Assembly (NCBI GenBank): GCA_014155875.1
Contig: JACEFZ010014522.1
Location: forward strand, 1 to 64,000
DNA from: Cepaea nemoralis
Lineage: Eukaryota > Mollusca > Gastropoda > Stylommatophora > Helicidae
DNA length: 64,000 nucleotides
Direction of reading: 5' to 3'
In this document: in pieces, positions 1 through 42,082 of the stretch
Layout: each line of letters opens with the position of its first letter
Position numbering within the stretch: the first letter of the stretch is position 1
Notes under the pieces: model-generated
Seen by the model: the letters and a program-made list of their open reading frames with translations, nothing else
What the model was told of the DNA's origin: nothing
Database searches by the model: none
Program-made: the position numbers and the translations under genes

Positions 1-88
1 CTTACTTTAACTACATTCAGGTTGACATCTAAAGGTGCATGAAGAAGTATTTAGACTGCCGCACTTCATACCACAGGTATGTCGGTTA

Positions 89-296
89 CAAAAGTGCCCC
101 AGAGGTATGAAATGGAATATTGCTTGGATAGCAAATCCATTACATGGAAAGTCCGAATCAAAAGCTCACTGTGTGGGCTTCATAAAAGGTGGAAAAAGTG
201 TCCTAGTGGGACGAAATGGAATATTGCTTAGATAGCAAATCCATTATGTGGAAAGTCCGAATCGAAAGCTCACTATGTGGATGTCATCTACAGACT
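89..296. repeat. 104-bp direct duplication
   Basis: Two copies of a block starting GAAATGGAATATTGCTT lie at 109-176 and 213-280 and differ at about six bases. There is no coding signal. The rest of 1-585 shows nothing else I recognise and is presumably ZPR1 intron. Confidence 0.85.
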
Positions 297-585
297 GCAT
301 TCTTCTGGTTTCCGGAAGAACAGCCTATGGTGAACGGAAGGCCCAATAAAAGGAAGTGAGGTTAAGCAGCCATGTGCAGGATGTGACGATTCCTTGGGTG
401 AGCCCAGTACCAGAGCGCTGTGTGTCGGCTCTGCAAGTATGGAAGCCTCCTTGGATGGCGGGGAATGCCCATGGTCTGCCCCTGCCTTCCCTTGAGGGCT
501 GACCAGATTGTCTTTGGCTGTTCTGTATGGGCCAGCTGGGATGGTGGCATAACACCACAACAGTGAGAGTCAAACGTCCTAAGAA

Positions 586-748
586 ACCCCCTGGAAGGTT
601 AACCTGGTCAAAAAATGCCAGCGGAAGTCGGATGTGTCGGCCTAACGGTGCAAGAACACAGCTCTGCTGTAAACAGGCACAACGCAAACACGTCCGAAAA
701 AAAAAACTCTGGATGAACGCAGAAGAAGAAGAAGAAGAAGAAGTAGAA
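586..748 (+). mobile_element. SINE-B copy (short element with GAA tail)
   Basis: It starts CCTGGAAGGTTAACC and contains TCGGCCTAACGG and GCTCTGCTGTAAACAGG. It ends in an A-run and (GAA)n. It is about 145 bp without the tail, and six copies are in the window. Full boundaries are fixed by the target duplication at 23974-24144. No convincing A/B box is visible. Confidence 0.85.
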
Positions 749-1289
749 GAACTCTTTAAAAATAAAGTTCATTCATTCATATTTTGTTGATTTCCTTTCC
801 GCTGATTAGTGTTGATGATTACTTTTGTGTGGTTACTTATTATTTTCGTTATTCAGTAATTTCTTTAACTTCAGAATAGTTATTTTGTTCACGGAGTGCT
901 TTCTGTATTTATCAGTTTGCTTATGACAGCGTCAAATATTTGAGCAACAAAGACACAAACAGTAGATTGCACATTATATTGCCTGGCGTATTTTACTGCA
1001 TCTCGTCATGTGCATTGCCTTGCTGTGTATATGAATGAGGATATATTGGTGTGAGAGAAAGAGAAAGAGAGAGTGTGTATGTATTTTTTTTTATATATAA
1101 GTAAACTTTTATTAGTGAGTTTGTGATTGTGAGTCAGTATATGTGTATGCAAGGGAGTGTGTATTTGTTTGTTATTGAGTGGGTGCACAACTGTGAGAGT
1201 TTTGGTAAATGAGATAAATATGTATGTAGGTATGTATGCATTTGTTTATACAAGTGCGTGTGTATGTGTGTCTGGCTGCCTGCCTGCCT

Positions 1290-1475
1290 GTCTTATAACA
1301 TGGTAATATGCAATGTTTATGTTCACAACTTTCATTTGACAATGTTTTTTTCCTCTGTGTGAATGTAACAATAGATAAATGATGTACAAAAGTTGAGTGA
1401 TTGGAAGGGCCAAAGTAAAACGAGCCTGCATGCCCAATTTGTGACCCTTTGAAAATAAAGTTTCTTTGTTCTTTC
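1290..1475 (+). mobile_element. LINE-C 3' end
   Basis: It ends with GGGCC...GCCTGCATGCCCAATT and CCTTTGAAAATAAAG. The same terminus occurs at 4681-4862, 48785-48840 and 61060-61195 (+) and at 25000-25540 (-), where it follows coding sequence of a CR1/Jockey-like reverse transcriptase. The stretch 750-1290 before it is AT- and GT-rich with no recognisable gene. Confidence 0.7.
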
Positions 1476-1501
1476 ATACTGCACAATTCACACAACATAA
1501 A

Positions 1502-2202
1502 TTAACCCTTTACAGGGCAGACGCTTGTCCGTTTTGTAGCCCTTAATGGGCAAGATTTTTTCAGGTTCTGTAAAATTTTGGGTCGCGTTAGTAAAAACAT
1601 CACAAATAAGGTGTTAGTCAACCGATTTTAGTTAAATAAACAACACAATGAAGGGAAAAGCATGCAGAATATGTTACTCATGTGATTGTTGTCAGTAATC
1701 CATATATAAACACAAATATTTATGAAATACGGCATGTTGTTTGTGATTTTCCGTCACCTATACGGCAATTTACAAACACATTTTCAGAATCATAATCACT
1801 TTCTTTAAAGTCCGACTCAGACTGCTAATGCAAAGTAACACTTTGCACTGATATCTAGCACCGATTAATAGTCAACTTCGTGCCCTTTAATGTCACTTAA
1901 ATTGAACAGAGCAAAATCTCGGCTATCACTTGAAGAATCGCCCAAATCTGTTTTGAAAAACAGCGTAAAAACCCCGAAAACTATCAAAAAAAGTCTGTAA
2001 AAGTCCGTTCAAATTCATAGTAGACGCTTTACAAATGGCGGCCACATTGTCAAGCTATCGGCGAAAGCGAAAGTAGCCATCGGAAGTATTGGAAAGCCGA
2101 GAGATCGCGTTTTACAATGCATAATAGTATCGGCCGGTTTGAGACGTTTCGCCCGTTTACGGCATCGGACGTCATTGGCCGTTCTGCCTTGTAAAGGGTT
2201 AA
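1502..2202. mobile_element. piggyBac-type MITE
   Basis: A 693-bp element is flanked on both sides by TTAA (1502-1505, 2199-2202), the piggyBac target. Terminal inverted repeats start CCCTTTACAGGGCAGA and, at the other end, CCCTTTACAAGGCAGA (15 of 16 match). The interior, read on the minus strand, has short acidic Ser/Asp/Glu stretches like the N-terminus of piggyBac transposases. It holds no transposase catalytic region, so it is non-autonomous. Confidence 0.88.
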
Positions 2203-2312
2203 AGAAATAAGATAAATCCTTCAAGCTTGATTGTGTGTGTGTGTCTTCATTGTTCACGGTCATTATGAGAAAACATGGTTTTGAATTTCTGATATGTCAA
2301 ATATTTCTCCAG

Positions 2313-32615
<30,303 letters not shown>

Positions 32616-32640
<25 letters not shown>

Positions 32641-32950
32641 AATCAATGCCAGACCTTTTCTCTTGTCCATTTGTTTTACATGTAGGAGATACAACATAAC
32701 TACAGCTATGCTTGTGCTATGTGATACATAACTACGGCCATGTTTGTGCTATGTTGTATGATTTTATCTTGACAATGAATCGTAGACAGAGAACTACGAG
32801 GAGTCATAAAATCAATGCCAGACCTTTTCTCTTGTCCATTTGTTTTACATGTAGGAGATATAACATAACTACAGCTATGCTTGTGCTATGTGATACGTAA
32901 CTACGGCCGTGTTTGTGCTATGTTGTATGATTTTATCTTGACAATGAACT
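32616..32950 (+). repeat. 169-bp tandem duplication of ZPR1 stop region and 3' UTR
   Basis: The block starting GACAGAGAACTACGAG at 32616 recurs at 32785, so the period is 169 bp. Each copy carries the last eight codons, TAA, and the UTR up to TTTTATCTTGACAATGAA. The copies differ at only a few bases. I saw no AATAAA in the first 300 bp after the stop. Confidence 0.92.
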
Positions 32951-32999
32951 TGCGATTAATGAAAACTTCACCGAGTTTATTGGGGATTTATTTTTATGT

Positions 33000-33285
33000 T
33001 GTGATGGTGCTTTCTTTTTCTTCTTGTCCCTTCTTCCTCTTCCTTCTTTTTGTTACTTCTGTCTCATTATTGTGTCTTCTTCTTCCTTTTTTTTATTGTG
33101 TATTTCCTTTTACTTGCTCCTTCTCCTTATTCTGTCTTCTTCCTTCTTTTTTTACTTTGTTCTTTCGTCTTATTCTTCTTCCTGCTTTTTATATTCCTTC
33201 TTATTCTTCCTCATTCTTCTTTTTCTTCTTCCTCCTTCTTCTAGTTCCTTCTTCTTTCTTCCTCTTCCTCCGGCGAGTTCAGGTC
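33000..33285. repeat. CT-rich tract
   Basis: Irregular TTCTTCTTCCT-type sequence. Open Ser/Phe/Leu-rich frames here are composition artefacts. The next 180 bp show nothing. Confidence 0.9.
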
Positions 33286-33597
33286 ACAGGTCATGCAACA
33301 GCTGTAGCTCTGTCAGGGCATCAGATCTCTAAATCATTCTCAAACAGCCAAACATGTCCTTCAAAACTGGAATGCAGCGAAAAATGCCAAGCAAGAAATC
33401 CTGCAATATTTTGTTGATGGCGTCTGTGGAAACTCACTAGGGGAATACATTGTTTTAAACCATTGAAGCCACTCCAAGGTGTCCTTTAATATCTACTTCT
33501 TGTACACTACTTCTATGAGTGCTAATCAACACCTTTGAATTATTTTTGTGCTGTTCATCTTAAGTGTTCTGCAGGATGAGGTAGTCACTCTCACTCC

Positions 33598-33755
33598 AAC
33601 CCTCCGGGAGTATCAGTGGCCAACTGGTTACAGACCTGCCTCGTGCTCTGAAGGTTGTGGGTTCAATTCCAGGCTAGGTTATTCGGTTCACGAGTTCAGT
33701 TTTCTATGAGACTACTAGGGGTTGTCGCTGGAGCTGCAAACAAATTGTTAACCTA
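33598..33755 (+). mobile_element. SINE-D copy, tRNA-derived, 3' truncated
   Basis: A-box-like AGTGGCCAACTGGTTACAGA and B box GTGGGTTCAATTCCAGG, then TTCGGTTCACGAGTTCAGTT and GTCGCTGGAGCTGCAAAC. It is joined directly to a SINE-A head. Confidence 0.88.
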
Positions 33756-33756
33756 G

Positions 33757-33815
33757 GCAGCATGGCCGAATGGATAAGAGAATTAACTCTTAAACTTCCG
33801 GTTGCTGATGTCGAG
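33757..33815 (+). mobile_element. SINE-A head fragment
   Basis: GGCAGCATGGCCGAATGGAT through CTTCCGGTTGCTGATGTCGA, after which the 42-bp array begins. The insertion seems to have supplied the seed of the array. Confidence 0.8.
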
Positions 33816-34668
33816 GAAAGAGCCTGTGGTCTGGCCCAGAGAGCTGGGGTCACAGAGGAAAGAGCTGCGGTCTGGCCCAGAGAGCTGGGTTCACAGAGGA
33901 AAGAGCCTGCAGTCTGGCCCAGAGAGCTGGGGTCACAGAAGCTACTTGCCTGCGGTCTGGTCCATAGAGCTGGGGTCACAGAGGAAAGAGCCTGCGGTCT
34001 GGCCCAGAGAGCTGGGGTCACAGAGGCTACTTGCCTGCGGTCTGGCCCAGAGAGCTGGGGTCACAGAGGAAAGAGCCTGCGGTCTGGCACAGAGAGCTGG
34101 GGTCACAGAGGAAAGAGCCTGCAGTCTGGCCCAGAGAGCTGGGGTCACAGAGGCTACTTGCCTGCGGTCTGGCCCAGAGAGCTGGGGTCACAGAGGAAAG
34201 AGCCTGCGGTCTGGCACAGAGAGCTGGGGTCACAGAGGAAAGAGCCTGCAGTCTGGCCCAGAGAGCTGGGGTCACAGAGGCTACGTGCCTGCAGTCTGGC
34301 CCAGAGAGCTGGGGTCACAGAGGCTACGTGCCTGCGGTCTGGCCCAGAGAGCTGGGGTCACAGAGGCTATGTGCCTGCAGTCTGGCCCAGAGAGCTGGGG
34401 TCACAGAGGAAAGAGCCTGCGGTCTCGCCCAGAGAGCTGGGGTCACAGAGGAAAGGGCTGCGGTCTGGCCCAGAGAGCTGGGGTCACAGAGGAAAGAGTC
34501 TGCAGTCTGGCCCAGAGAGCTGGGGTCACAGAGGCTACGTGCCTGCAGTCTGGCCTAGAGAGCTGGGATCACAGAGGCTACGTGCCTGCGGTCTGGCCCA
34601 GAGAGCTGGGATCACAGAGGCTACGTGCCTGCGGTCTGGCCTAGAGAGCTGGGATCACACAGGAATGG
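33816..34668. repeat. 42-bp minisatellite
   Basis: About 20 units of 42 bp with core GGCCCAGAGAGCTGGGGTCA and two spacer types (CAGAGGAAAGAGCCTG, CAGAGGCTACGTGCCTG). Since 42 is a multiple of 3, several frames on both strands stay open, including a 487-codon frame that runs on into LINE-R. I do not call it a gene. Confidence 0.95.
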
Positions 34669-34684
34669 CTGGCTCAGAAACTTC

Positions 34685-35225
34685 CACCTTGAAGTTAGAC
34701 GTGTCAGTCAAGAGGTATCTAGTCTTAGAATGGAGGTGGAGGCCGTTCCGCTGGCTACAAACAGCGCATGCATGTCCTGAGTGTAGCAGACTCACAAAGT
34801 ATGATTCAGGGAGAGGTCCTCCATGCAAAAATCAAACAGGGCATCTGATGGATTTTCCCCCAGGACACGCTGGTGTGGTGGGAAATGAGCAGGCGGACAG
34901 ATTGGCTGGGTCTGCACTGCTCAGTGGGGTATTGGTGTATGATAAGGCGGGTGTGGTCGGGGCCATTTTGGATTGTGTGTATAGTGCAGAAGAACAGTTA
35001 GATCATCACGGCTTGGAGAGAATAGTGCTGGAGGTGGTGACCAGAGGATCTGGCCCACACTCAAAACTCCAAGTAAAGGCCAGATGGAGTCATATAATCA
35101 TACCGCAACTGGCACCATTAGTATTGGGACTCTTCTCTGGCTGTTGCAGATGGAGAAATGTCCTGAGTGGTGTCATGTCAGTTCTTGGCTCAACTCATTC
35201 AAAGAGTGCTTCTGGCACAGCTTAG
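34685..35225 (+). mobile_element. LINE-R fragment with RNase H motif
   Basis: It encodes FPPGHAGVVGNEQADRLAGS, the C-terminal RNase H signature of I/Jockey-type LINEs, then a tail ending HSKSASGTA and a stop. It is the best-preserved LINE-R copy. In 35226-35500 nothing further is recognised. Confidence 0.85.
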
Positions 35226-35509
35226 CTGTAACTAATTCATGAGACCCAACATCTTCTGGTGACGCATGAAGAACAAAAACATTCACCCTCATTCTGTTGA
35301 CAAAGAACAAGAACACCCCTCGCTCATTCTGTTGATGATGGAGGAAGAACACCAATCTACACAACAGTTTCAGTTATTCACCACAAGTCACATGTAACAT
35401 CGCTTAAGTGGTTGTAGTGATTATTATTCATAAATATCAACAAATGTTAAGACACATCAAACATGTTTTTCATCCATTTATTCATATCTTTCCCCTTCTA
35501 CCCTCAGAT

Positions 35510-37685
35510 GAAATGGTATTATGTAGTCTTGTTTAACCTGTCCCCTTCTACCTTGGGTTTAATAGCTATCTGGCAGCCATGTTTTAACCTTTCTAGTGAC
35601 CTAGCTATCATATTTTAGTCTTTCTAGTAACCCAGCTGTCATGTTTTATCCTTTCTATTGACCTAGCTGTCATGTTTTATCCTTTCTATTGACCTAGCTG
35701 TCATGTTTTAATCTTTATAGCGACCTAGCTGCCATGTTTTATCCTTTCTAGTAACCCAGCTGTCATGTTTTATCCTTTCTATTGACCTAGCTTTCATGTT
35801 TTATCCTTTCTATTGACCTAGCTGTCATGTTTTATCCTTTCTATTGACCTAGCTGTCATGTTTTAATCTTTCTAGCGACCTAGCTGCCATGTTTTCTCCT
35901 TTCTATTGACCTAGCTGCCATGTTTTATCCTTTCTATTGACCTAGCTGTCATGTTTTATCCTTTCTATTGACCTAGCTGTCATGTTTTAATCTTTCTATT
36001 GACCTAGCTGTCATGTTTTATCCTTTCTAGTAACCCAGCTGTCATGTTTTATCCTTTCTATTGACCCAACTGTCATGTTTTATCCTTTCTATTGACCTAG
36101 CTGTCATGTTTTATCCTTTCTATTGACCTAGCTGTCATGTTTTATCCTTTCTATTGACCTAGCTGTCATGTTTTATCCTTTCTATTGACCTAGCTGTCAT
36201 GTTTTATCCTTTCTAGTGACCTAGCTGTCATGCTTTATCCTTTCTATTGACCTAGCTGTCATGTTTTATCCTTTCTATTGACCTAGCTGTCATGTTTTAA
36301 TCTTTCTAGTGACCTAGCTGTCGTTTTATCCTTTCTATTGACCTAGCTGTCATGTTTTTATCCTTTCTATTGACCTTGTTGTCATGTTTTAATCTTTCTA
36401 GTGACCTAGCTGTCATGTTTTATCCTTTCTATTGACCTAGCTGTCATGTTTTAATCTTTCTAGTGACCTAGCTGTCATGTTTTATCCTTTCTATTGACCT
36501 AGCTGTCATGTTTTATCCTTTCTATAGACCTAGCTGTCATGTTTTATCCTTTCTATTGACCTAGCTGTCATGTTTTATCCTTTCTATTGACCTTGCTGTC
36601 ATGTTTTATCCTTTCTATTGACCTAGCTGTCATGTTTTATCCTTTCTATAGACCTAGCTGTCATGTTTTATCCTTTCTATTGACCTAGCTGTCATGTTTT
36701 ATCCTTTCTATTGACCTTGCTGTCATGTTTTAATCTTTCTAGTGACCTAGCTGTCATGTTTTATCCGTTCTATTGACCTAGCTGTCATGTTTTATCCTTT
36801 CTATTGACCTTGCTGTCATGTTTTAATCTTTCTAGCGACCTAGCTGTCGTGTTTTATCCTTTCTATTGATCTAGCTGTCATGTTTTATCCTTTCTATTGA
36901 CCTAGATGTCGTGTTTTATCCTTTCTATTGACCTAGCTGTCATGTTTTAATCTTTCTAGTGACCTAACTGTCATGTTTTAATCTTTCTAGTGACCTAGCT
37001 GTCATGTTTTAGCCTTTTAGTTGCCTAGCTGTCATGTTTTAGCTTTTTTAGTGACCTAGCTGTCATGTTTTAGCCTTTTTTAGTGACCTAGCTGTCATGT
37101 TTTAGCCTTTTTTTTTAGTGACCTAGCTGTCATGTTTTAGCTTTTTAGTTACCTAGCTGTCATGTTTTAGCTTTTTTAGTGACCTAGCTGTCAAGTTTTA
37201 GCCTTTTTTTAGTGACCTAGCTGTCATGTTTTAGCCTCTTTTTTTTTTAGTGACCTAGCTGTCATGTTTTAGCCTTTTTTAGTGACCTAGCTGTCATGTT
37301 TTAGCCTTTTTTGGTGACCTAGCTGTCATGTTTTAGCCTTTTTAGTGACCTAGCTGTCATGTTTTAGCCTTTTAGTTACCTAGCTGTCATGTTTTAGCTT
37401 TTTTAGTGACCTAGCTGTCATGTTTTAGCTTTTTTTTAGTGACCTAGCTGTCATGTTTTAGCCTTTTTTAGTGACCTAGCTGTCATGTTTTAGCCTTTTT
37501 TAGTGACCTAGCTGTCATGTTTTAGCCTTTTAGTTACCTAGCTGTCATGTTTTAGCTTTTTTAGTGACCTAGCTGTCATGTTTTAGCTTTTTTAGTGACC
37601 TAGCTGTCATGTTTTAGCCTTTTTTAGTGACCTAGCTGTCATGTTTTAGCCTTTCTAGTGACCTAGCAGTCATGCTTTAGCTTTT
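35510..37685. repeat. 31-bp minisatellite, about 70 units
   Basis: The first part (to about 36990) is built on GACCTAGCTGTCATGTTTTA TCCTTTCTATT. The second part uses GACCTAGCTGTCATGTTTTA GCCTTTTTTAGT with variable T-runs. It lies between the convergent 3' ends of ZPR1 and the Rho gene. Confidence 0.97.
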
Positions 37686-37712
37686 CCACCTCTACCCTAT
37701 AATTGACCTAAT

Positions 37713-37950
37713 AGCCAGCTCTAGCGAAGGGATGCAATTCGTAATCCAGCATACCACATTCGAAACACAGCTGCGGGCGATTTGGAAGCATAACACCTCG
37801 CGTTGGTTTCCATGCAATGGTATGAGTGCCGGTTGTTCAGAAAACAATGGCAAACTACTGAACGTAAACTTGCCCGGGAATCACAAACAGCCAAAAAATG
37901 CTGGGAGTTGACTGCTACATCCTGTAAAAAGATATGCAACTCACTTTTAA
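37713..37950 (+). mobile_element. SINE-C copy
   Basis: CACAGCTGCGGGCGATTTGG, AACAATGGCAAACTACTGAA and CATCCTGTAAAAAGATATGC are present. It abuts the end of the 31-bp array. Confidence 0.88.
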
Positions 37951-38245
37951 CTCCATGTCTACATCAATAGTGCTTCATCTGTACTAGGTCATTGCATTAT
38001 AACGTGTAGTCTTTCCTCTTCTACCCTGGAGTGGATGGAAGGCTACCTAGCAGTCATGTTTAGTCTGTCCCCTTCTAGTCTAGGCAACGCATCATCTTCT
38101 CCTTCTACACTAGCGTGTAGAGACACCTTCACATCCTTATTCTGGCAGTAAGGAGGTTGACAGAGATGAATAAAATAGAGGAAACTGCGGGAGGTGGCAC
38201 AAGATGAGAGGGCTAGCCATAAGTTGGTTGAGGGCATGTGCTGCG

Positions 38246-38357
38246 TTGGGGAATCTTCTTCTACTTCTTCGTTCATCCGGATTTTTTTTTCTGGATGTGA
38301 TTGCGTTGTACCTGTTTACAGCAGAGCTGCGTTCTTGCGCCGTTAGGCCGACTTCTG
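38246..38357 (-). mobile_element. SINE-B copy, partial
   Basis: Inverted SINE-B with the GAA tail at 38260 and GCGTTCTTGCGCCGTTAGGC, with an internal deletion. The 38358-39030 stretch shows no feature I recognise. Confidence 0.85.
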
Positions 38358-39034
38358 CGGTCTGCGTTGAGGAATAAAGGCCAGAAGTGAGGGAATGAAG
38401 AGGTGCTGATGGACCAGGATCCAGCCTTATACTGACCGAATTATGGGCAGAGTGGCTTTGAGGTACAATGTCTGCCTCTAGATCATGCAGACCCAGTTTG
38501 CTTCAGGCTGGACTAGTTTTTTAATACTAAAATAAGAAAGGATGGCACATGCCCCCAAATCCTTGGGCAGTGAATCGGAAGTATTGTCTTCTCAGACAAG
38601 GATGAACAATCCACTATTCTCACTCAAAAAATCCCTCTACAGGCTGTAAATAAAACAGCATGCCACATTGGCCGTGTCCCAGACTAAACATCAAAATCAG
38701 AAATCCTACCCAAACAAAGGGTTTGTTACAGCATGTGTGGTTCTGTTGTAATCTCATTTGGATCCTGGCAGTGCTGCGGAGTTTGTGTGCTGTTCTGGGA
38801 TTCTTGTGTCATCTATAGGAGGAAACTGAGCACCTAAGGAGAATCAATGGTCATGATCCTTGACCAAAATCAAACCAAACTGACAGAAATCTCTCCAACG
38901 GGCAACCTGGGGTACCACGTTCTTTGCTGACATGGTCCTGCCGAGGGTTTGAGTCTTTGCACACTGGTACTGCAAAAGGGTCACAATTATTTTCTCTTGG
39001 TGATAATAGACACCATCTCAGCGCCTCTTGTTGC

Positions 39035-39385
39035 TCTTGTAATCTCTCATCTCATTCCTCTTGTAACTTGTGGTGTCTACGTGAAGTATAAACAGTGGGG
39101 AGAGTGCCCATTTATGGGCTTTATATGTCGAGATTCCCATGGACTGTTTACTTAGTCGGCCTTTTCTTCTAATTCTATTTGGTCTGTACATCATTGCTTG
39201 TTGTGGTATACTGTCAGTGGTAGCCTAGTTATGTGGTCAAACCATTTCATTTGCTGTTTTCTAATTAAATCTAGCGCTACTATAACCTTTACGTTTGTCC
39301 TGATGTTATTATTTCTGCTTTTCTCTCTCCTTGATATATTGAGTATTCATCTCAGCAATCTCATTTCCTTTACTGTTATTGTCCA
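39035..39385 (-). mobile_element. LINE-B fragment
   Basis: Minus strand matches LINE-B at 27270 (shared CCCATGGACTG...TTTATATGTCGAGATT region). Frames are broken. Confidence 0.75.
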
Positions 39386-39783
39386 GGCTAATTCACAGAG
39401 AACTGGTGACTCACATTTGAAGACAATCGACTTTCTTGGGGCACATGAGAAGGGGAAACTGGAGTAACAGAGGCAGGGGGGTACTCAGAGAAAAGATACT
39501 AGAGAGCATGGCATGGAGGAACATCAATATCAGAAATTATTGGAAGCACATGAGACAGAAGGTTGTTGATAGACATGATGACTAACACGACACAATACCG
39601 ATACGAGCATAAGAAGATAATAGAATCAGCAACACAAGTCTTAATGAGAAAATGAATAAGATGTTTATATCGGAGAGAGAGGGTATGTTTCGCTAACTTC
39701 CCATTAGTCTTAGCAGTCATAATCGAATAAAAACTGTACAAGTGTTAACGGCAAAAAAATATGAAATTATTTATACAAAAATT

Positions 39784-40330
39784 AATCATCATCAAGTGCC
39801 CCGCCAACCATCAAAATCTTCTGTGTTCTTGTCACGGCCATACCTCGTGGCCATGCCATCAAAGTATTTACTTTTCTACCTTCCCCTTGTTATTTTCCTC
39901 TCAATCTTACCAGTTGTCATCAAGTTCTGCAATTTATTTATTTTTCATATTGTGTCCAAAACAGTTTGACTGCCTACTTCTAATTTCTCTAATCAGTTTA
40001 CTGTTTTCATGTGTTTCTTGTAGGACTTAGTCAGTGGTGTTTCTGTCTGCTCATGGTATTCTTTGCATCTTCCTCAAAAACCACAATTCCACAGCCATCA
40101 GATGTTTCTCAGCTTGGCTGCTCATTGTCCACGCTTCACATCCATACAAAAGTACAGGCTCTATGTAGCACCCCAACACTCTTTTTCTTGTTGCACATGG
40201 CATCTTATTGTTGGTCAGTATGTTTTCTGTCGTGCAACAGGCTACCTTCTCCAAGGAGATTTTTGTTCACATCTCTTCAAGGCATCTCCCATCATGTTTT
40301 TCAGCTTGTCTGCTCATTTTCCACACTACT
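39784..40330 (-). mobile_element. LINE-A fragment
   Basis: Minus strand encodes [20 protein letters not shown] and [14 protein letters not shown], matching the copy at 50558-51415, and ends in (ATG)n at 39790. Confidence 0.85.
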
Positions 40331-40609
40331 GGTTAGAGAAGTGACGGCTGCAGCAGGATGTAACAATACAACACGAACACAGTTGGGTGTGTGTTTGTTG
40401 TAATGTATGCACACCATGTCTGTTAGTTGCGGCTCCAACTTCACGGCAAAAGGTCACCCCAATATGCTCCGTTCCTATGGCAATGAGTATCACACAAAAT
40501 GCTCCTCACTGCCCCATGTGAAAAGTGGAACAGACAGGAGTCTCAACAAACCAACAGTCTGCACAGGTACACTGTACATAAGGCCGCTGCCAGAATGCCA
40601 ACACAAAAG

Positions 40610-40830
40610 TCCGCCATAAAAATACAGTTAATCATCGATGGAAGTGGCAGTCTCTACAACACCAGCGGCCACACATTACTGCATAAGGCAACCCAGTTAG
40701 TTCAGCGACTCGCCAGCCGCAATTTTTCTGAACATGCAATTCAGCTACAAACCGTGGACAGATGTAAAAGCACTTCACTTGAAATTCACAGCTTACAGTG
40801 TTGCTCCACTCATTTAACTCAGTAGCAGGG
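40610..40830. repeat. Dispersed repeat E
   Basis: Inverted match to 27015-27245; class unknown. The flanks 40331-40609 and 40831-41094 show no recognisable gene. Confidence 0.6.
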
Positions 40831-41094
40831 CGTCGGAACCACACACTGTGTCTGTGTTTATTATAATTCTCTCACTCGTGTGTGTATATGTGTAGGAATC
40901 ACGCATACCCAAATGTTTTCATTCAGTACTGGTGTTGCACACCCAGCTGCTTTCTGAGCTTGGAGAGGGGGAGAAGCAGTTCCCCCAGAGATGGCACTTT
41001 GATACCAGCTGAAGGGAACAGTGCCTATACCAACATCAAGCCGGTAGATGCAAGTTCTTTTCAGGACTCATAGAGCCTGACCACCAATGAGCTT

Positions 41095-41264
41095 CGTCAT
41101 TCGGTTCATAAGTGCAGTTTACTCAGAGACTCCTAGGAGTCGTCGCTGGAGTTATGGAGTATGTGCTGTTTTTGACACTTTTGGCAGGCCGCCCTGCGCA
41201 AAGAGACTGGGCCACATGGGATAAACCTGGTGCAATGAAGTCGATCCTCTCGCCTTTTAAACCA
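41095..41264 (+). mobile_element. SINE-D copy, 5' truncated
   Basis: TTCGGTTCATAAGTGCAGTT, CTTTTGGCAGGCCGCCCTGC and GGTGCAATGAAGTCGATCCT match the full copy at 49512-49755. Confidence 0.88.
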
Positions 41265-41484
41265 TGTAAACTGAAGGGTAAACAAACAGCGAGGATTCAC
41301 AGACCTCCTCTTCCTCTTATTCTGTTTAAACATTCAGACATTCACATCAATACATCCAAAGAAGGCGGAAGTCAACTTGGGCTTTTTGACATCTCCATGG
41401 AGTTTGTCGTCAAATGGAGCAGGCATTGACCAAAATGGATTGACAAACAACAATAGTCTACCAATCATAGAAGTAAGAAAAGTG

Positions 41485-41901
41485 GATACTTTATTTTTAA
41501 TTCACTGCAAACAAAGAAATTCTGGGAGTTCCAGGGAAAACGTGACATCAGGGTGATTGCATAGTGGCTGTGTTTCCCTAACCTTAACACCAACCGACAT
41601 TTTGAATTACAACATCTCCATCGGTCTTGCCTGTTGCTGAGCGATATCACCATTACATGATTAATGCCAGTGTTTGGCAGAATGTAAGATGCCATGATGT
41701 TGCAGAAAAGCAATGCTACTCTTCTTCATTATAAAAACACACAAGAAGCACAAAACACGCTTGGCGAAATTATCTACACACTTATCGACCACGAAGTGAA
41801 TCCTGATATCCCTATTCTTAAAATCGACAATCCAACCAGATCTAGGTCAGTGCTAAAAATAACTTTGCAGTTTGTTTGCAGTGAACTAAAAATGAAATAC
41901 C
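41485..41901. repeat. Inverted repeat in the Rho 3' UTR region
   Basis: The arms at about 41485-41515 and 41871-41901 match in inverted orientation at about 27 of 31 positions, sharing TTCACTGCAAACAAA. On the minus strand they lie 180-600 nt past the Rho stop. A possible poly(A) signal (AATAAA on the minus strand, 41495-41490) sits inside the distal arm. Confidence 0.7.
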
Positions 41902-42082
41902 GAAAATTGTATAAACATTTGCATGACTGTAAACAACAATAAAAACCAAACAAAAAAAAAAACACTTTTCATAAACATTGTTAATCATAAAATGTTCTAT
42001 TTTTAACATCTACATGAAAGTTAACAGCAGTTTTGAAATAGATCCTAACTTCAACAGTTCACAGCAGTTAGAAAACACGCAG

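Noticed and set aside
325..790. Overlapping open frames of 87-120 codons on both strands
   Set aside because: They cross a SINE-B copy with its (GAA)n tail and unrelated intron sequence; no conserved domain.
1..2312. Search for the upstream ZPR1 exon with the first zinc finger
   Set aside because: No CX2C...CX2C coding segment with splice sites was found here; it must lie outside the window.
35510..37685. CRISPR-like array (31-bp repeats)
   Set aside because: There are no unique spacers; units are joined head to tail, and the window is an animal genome.
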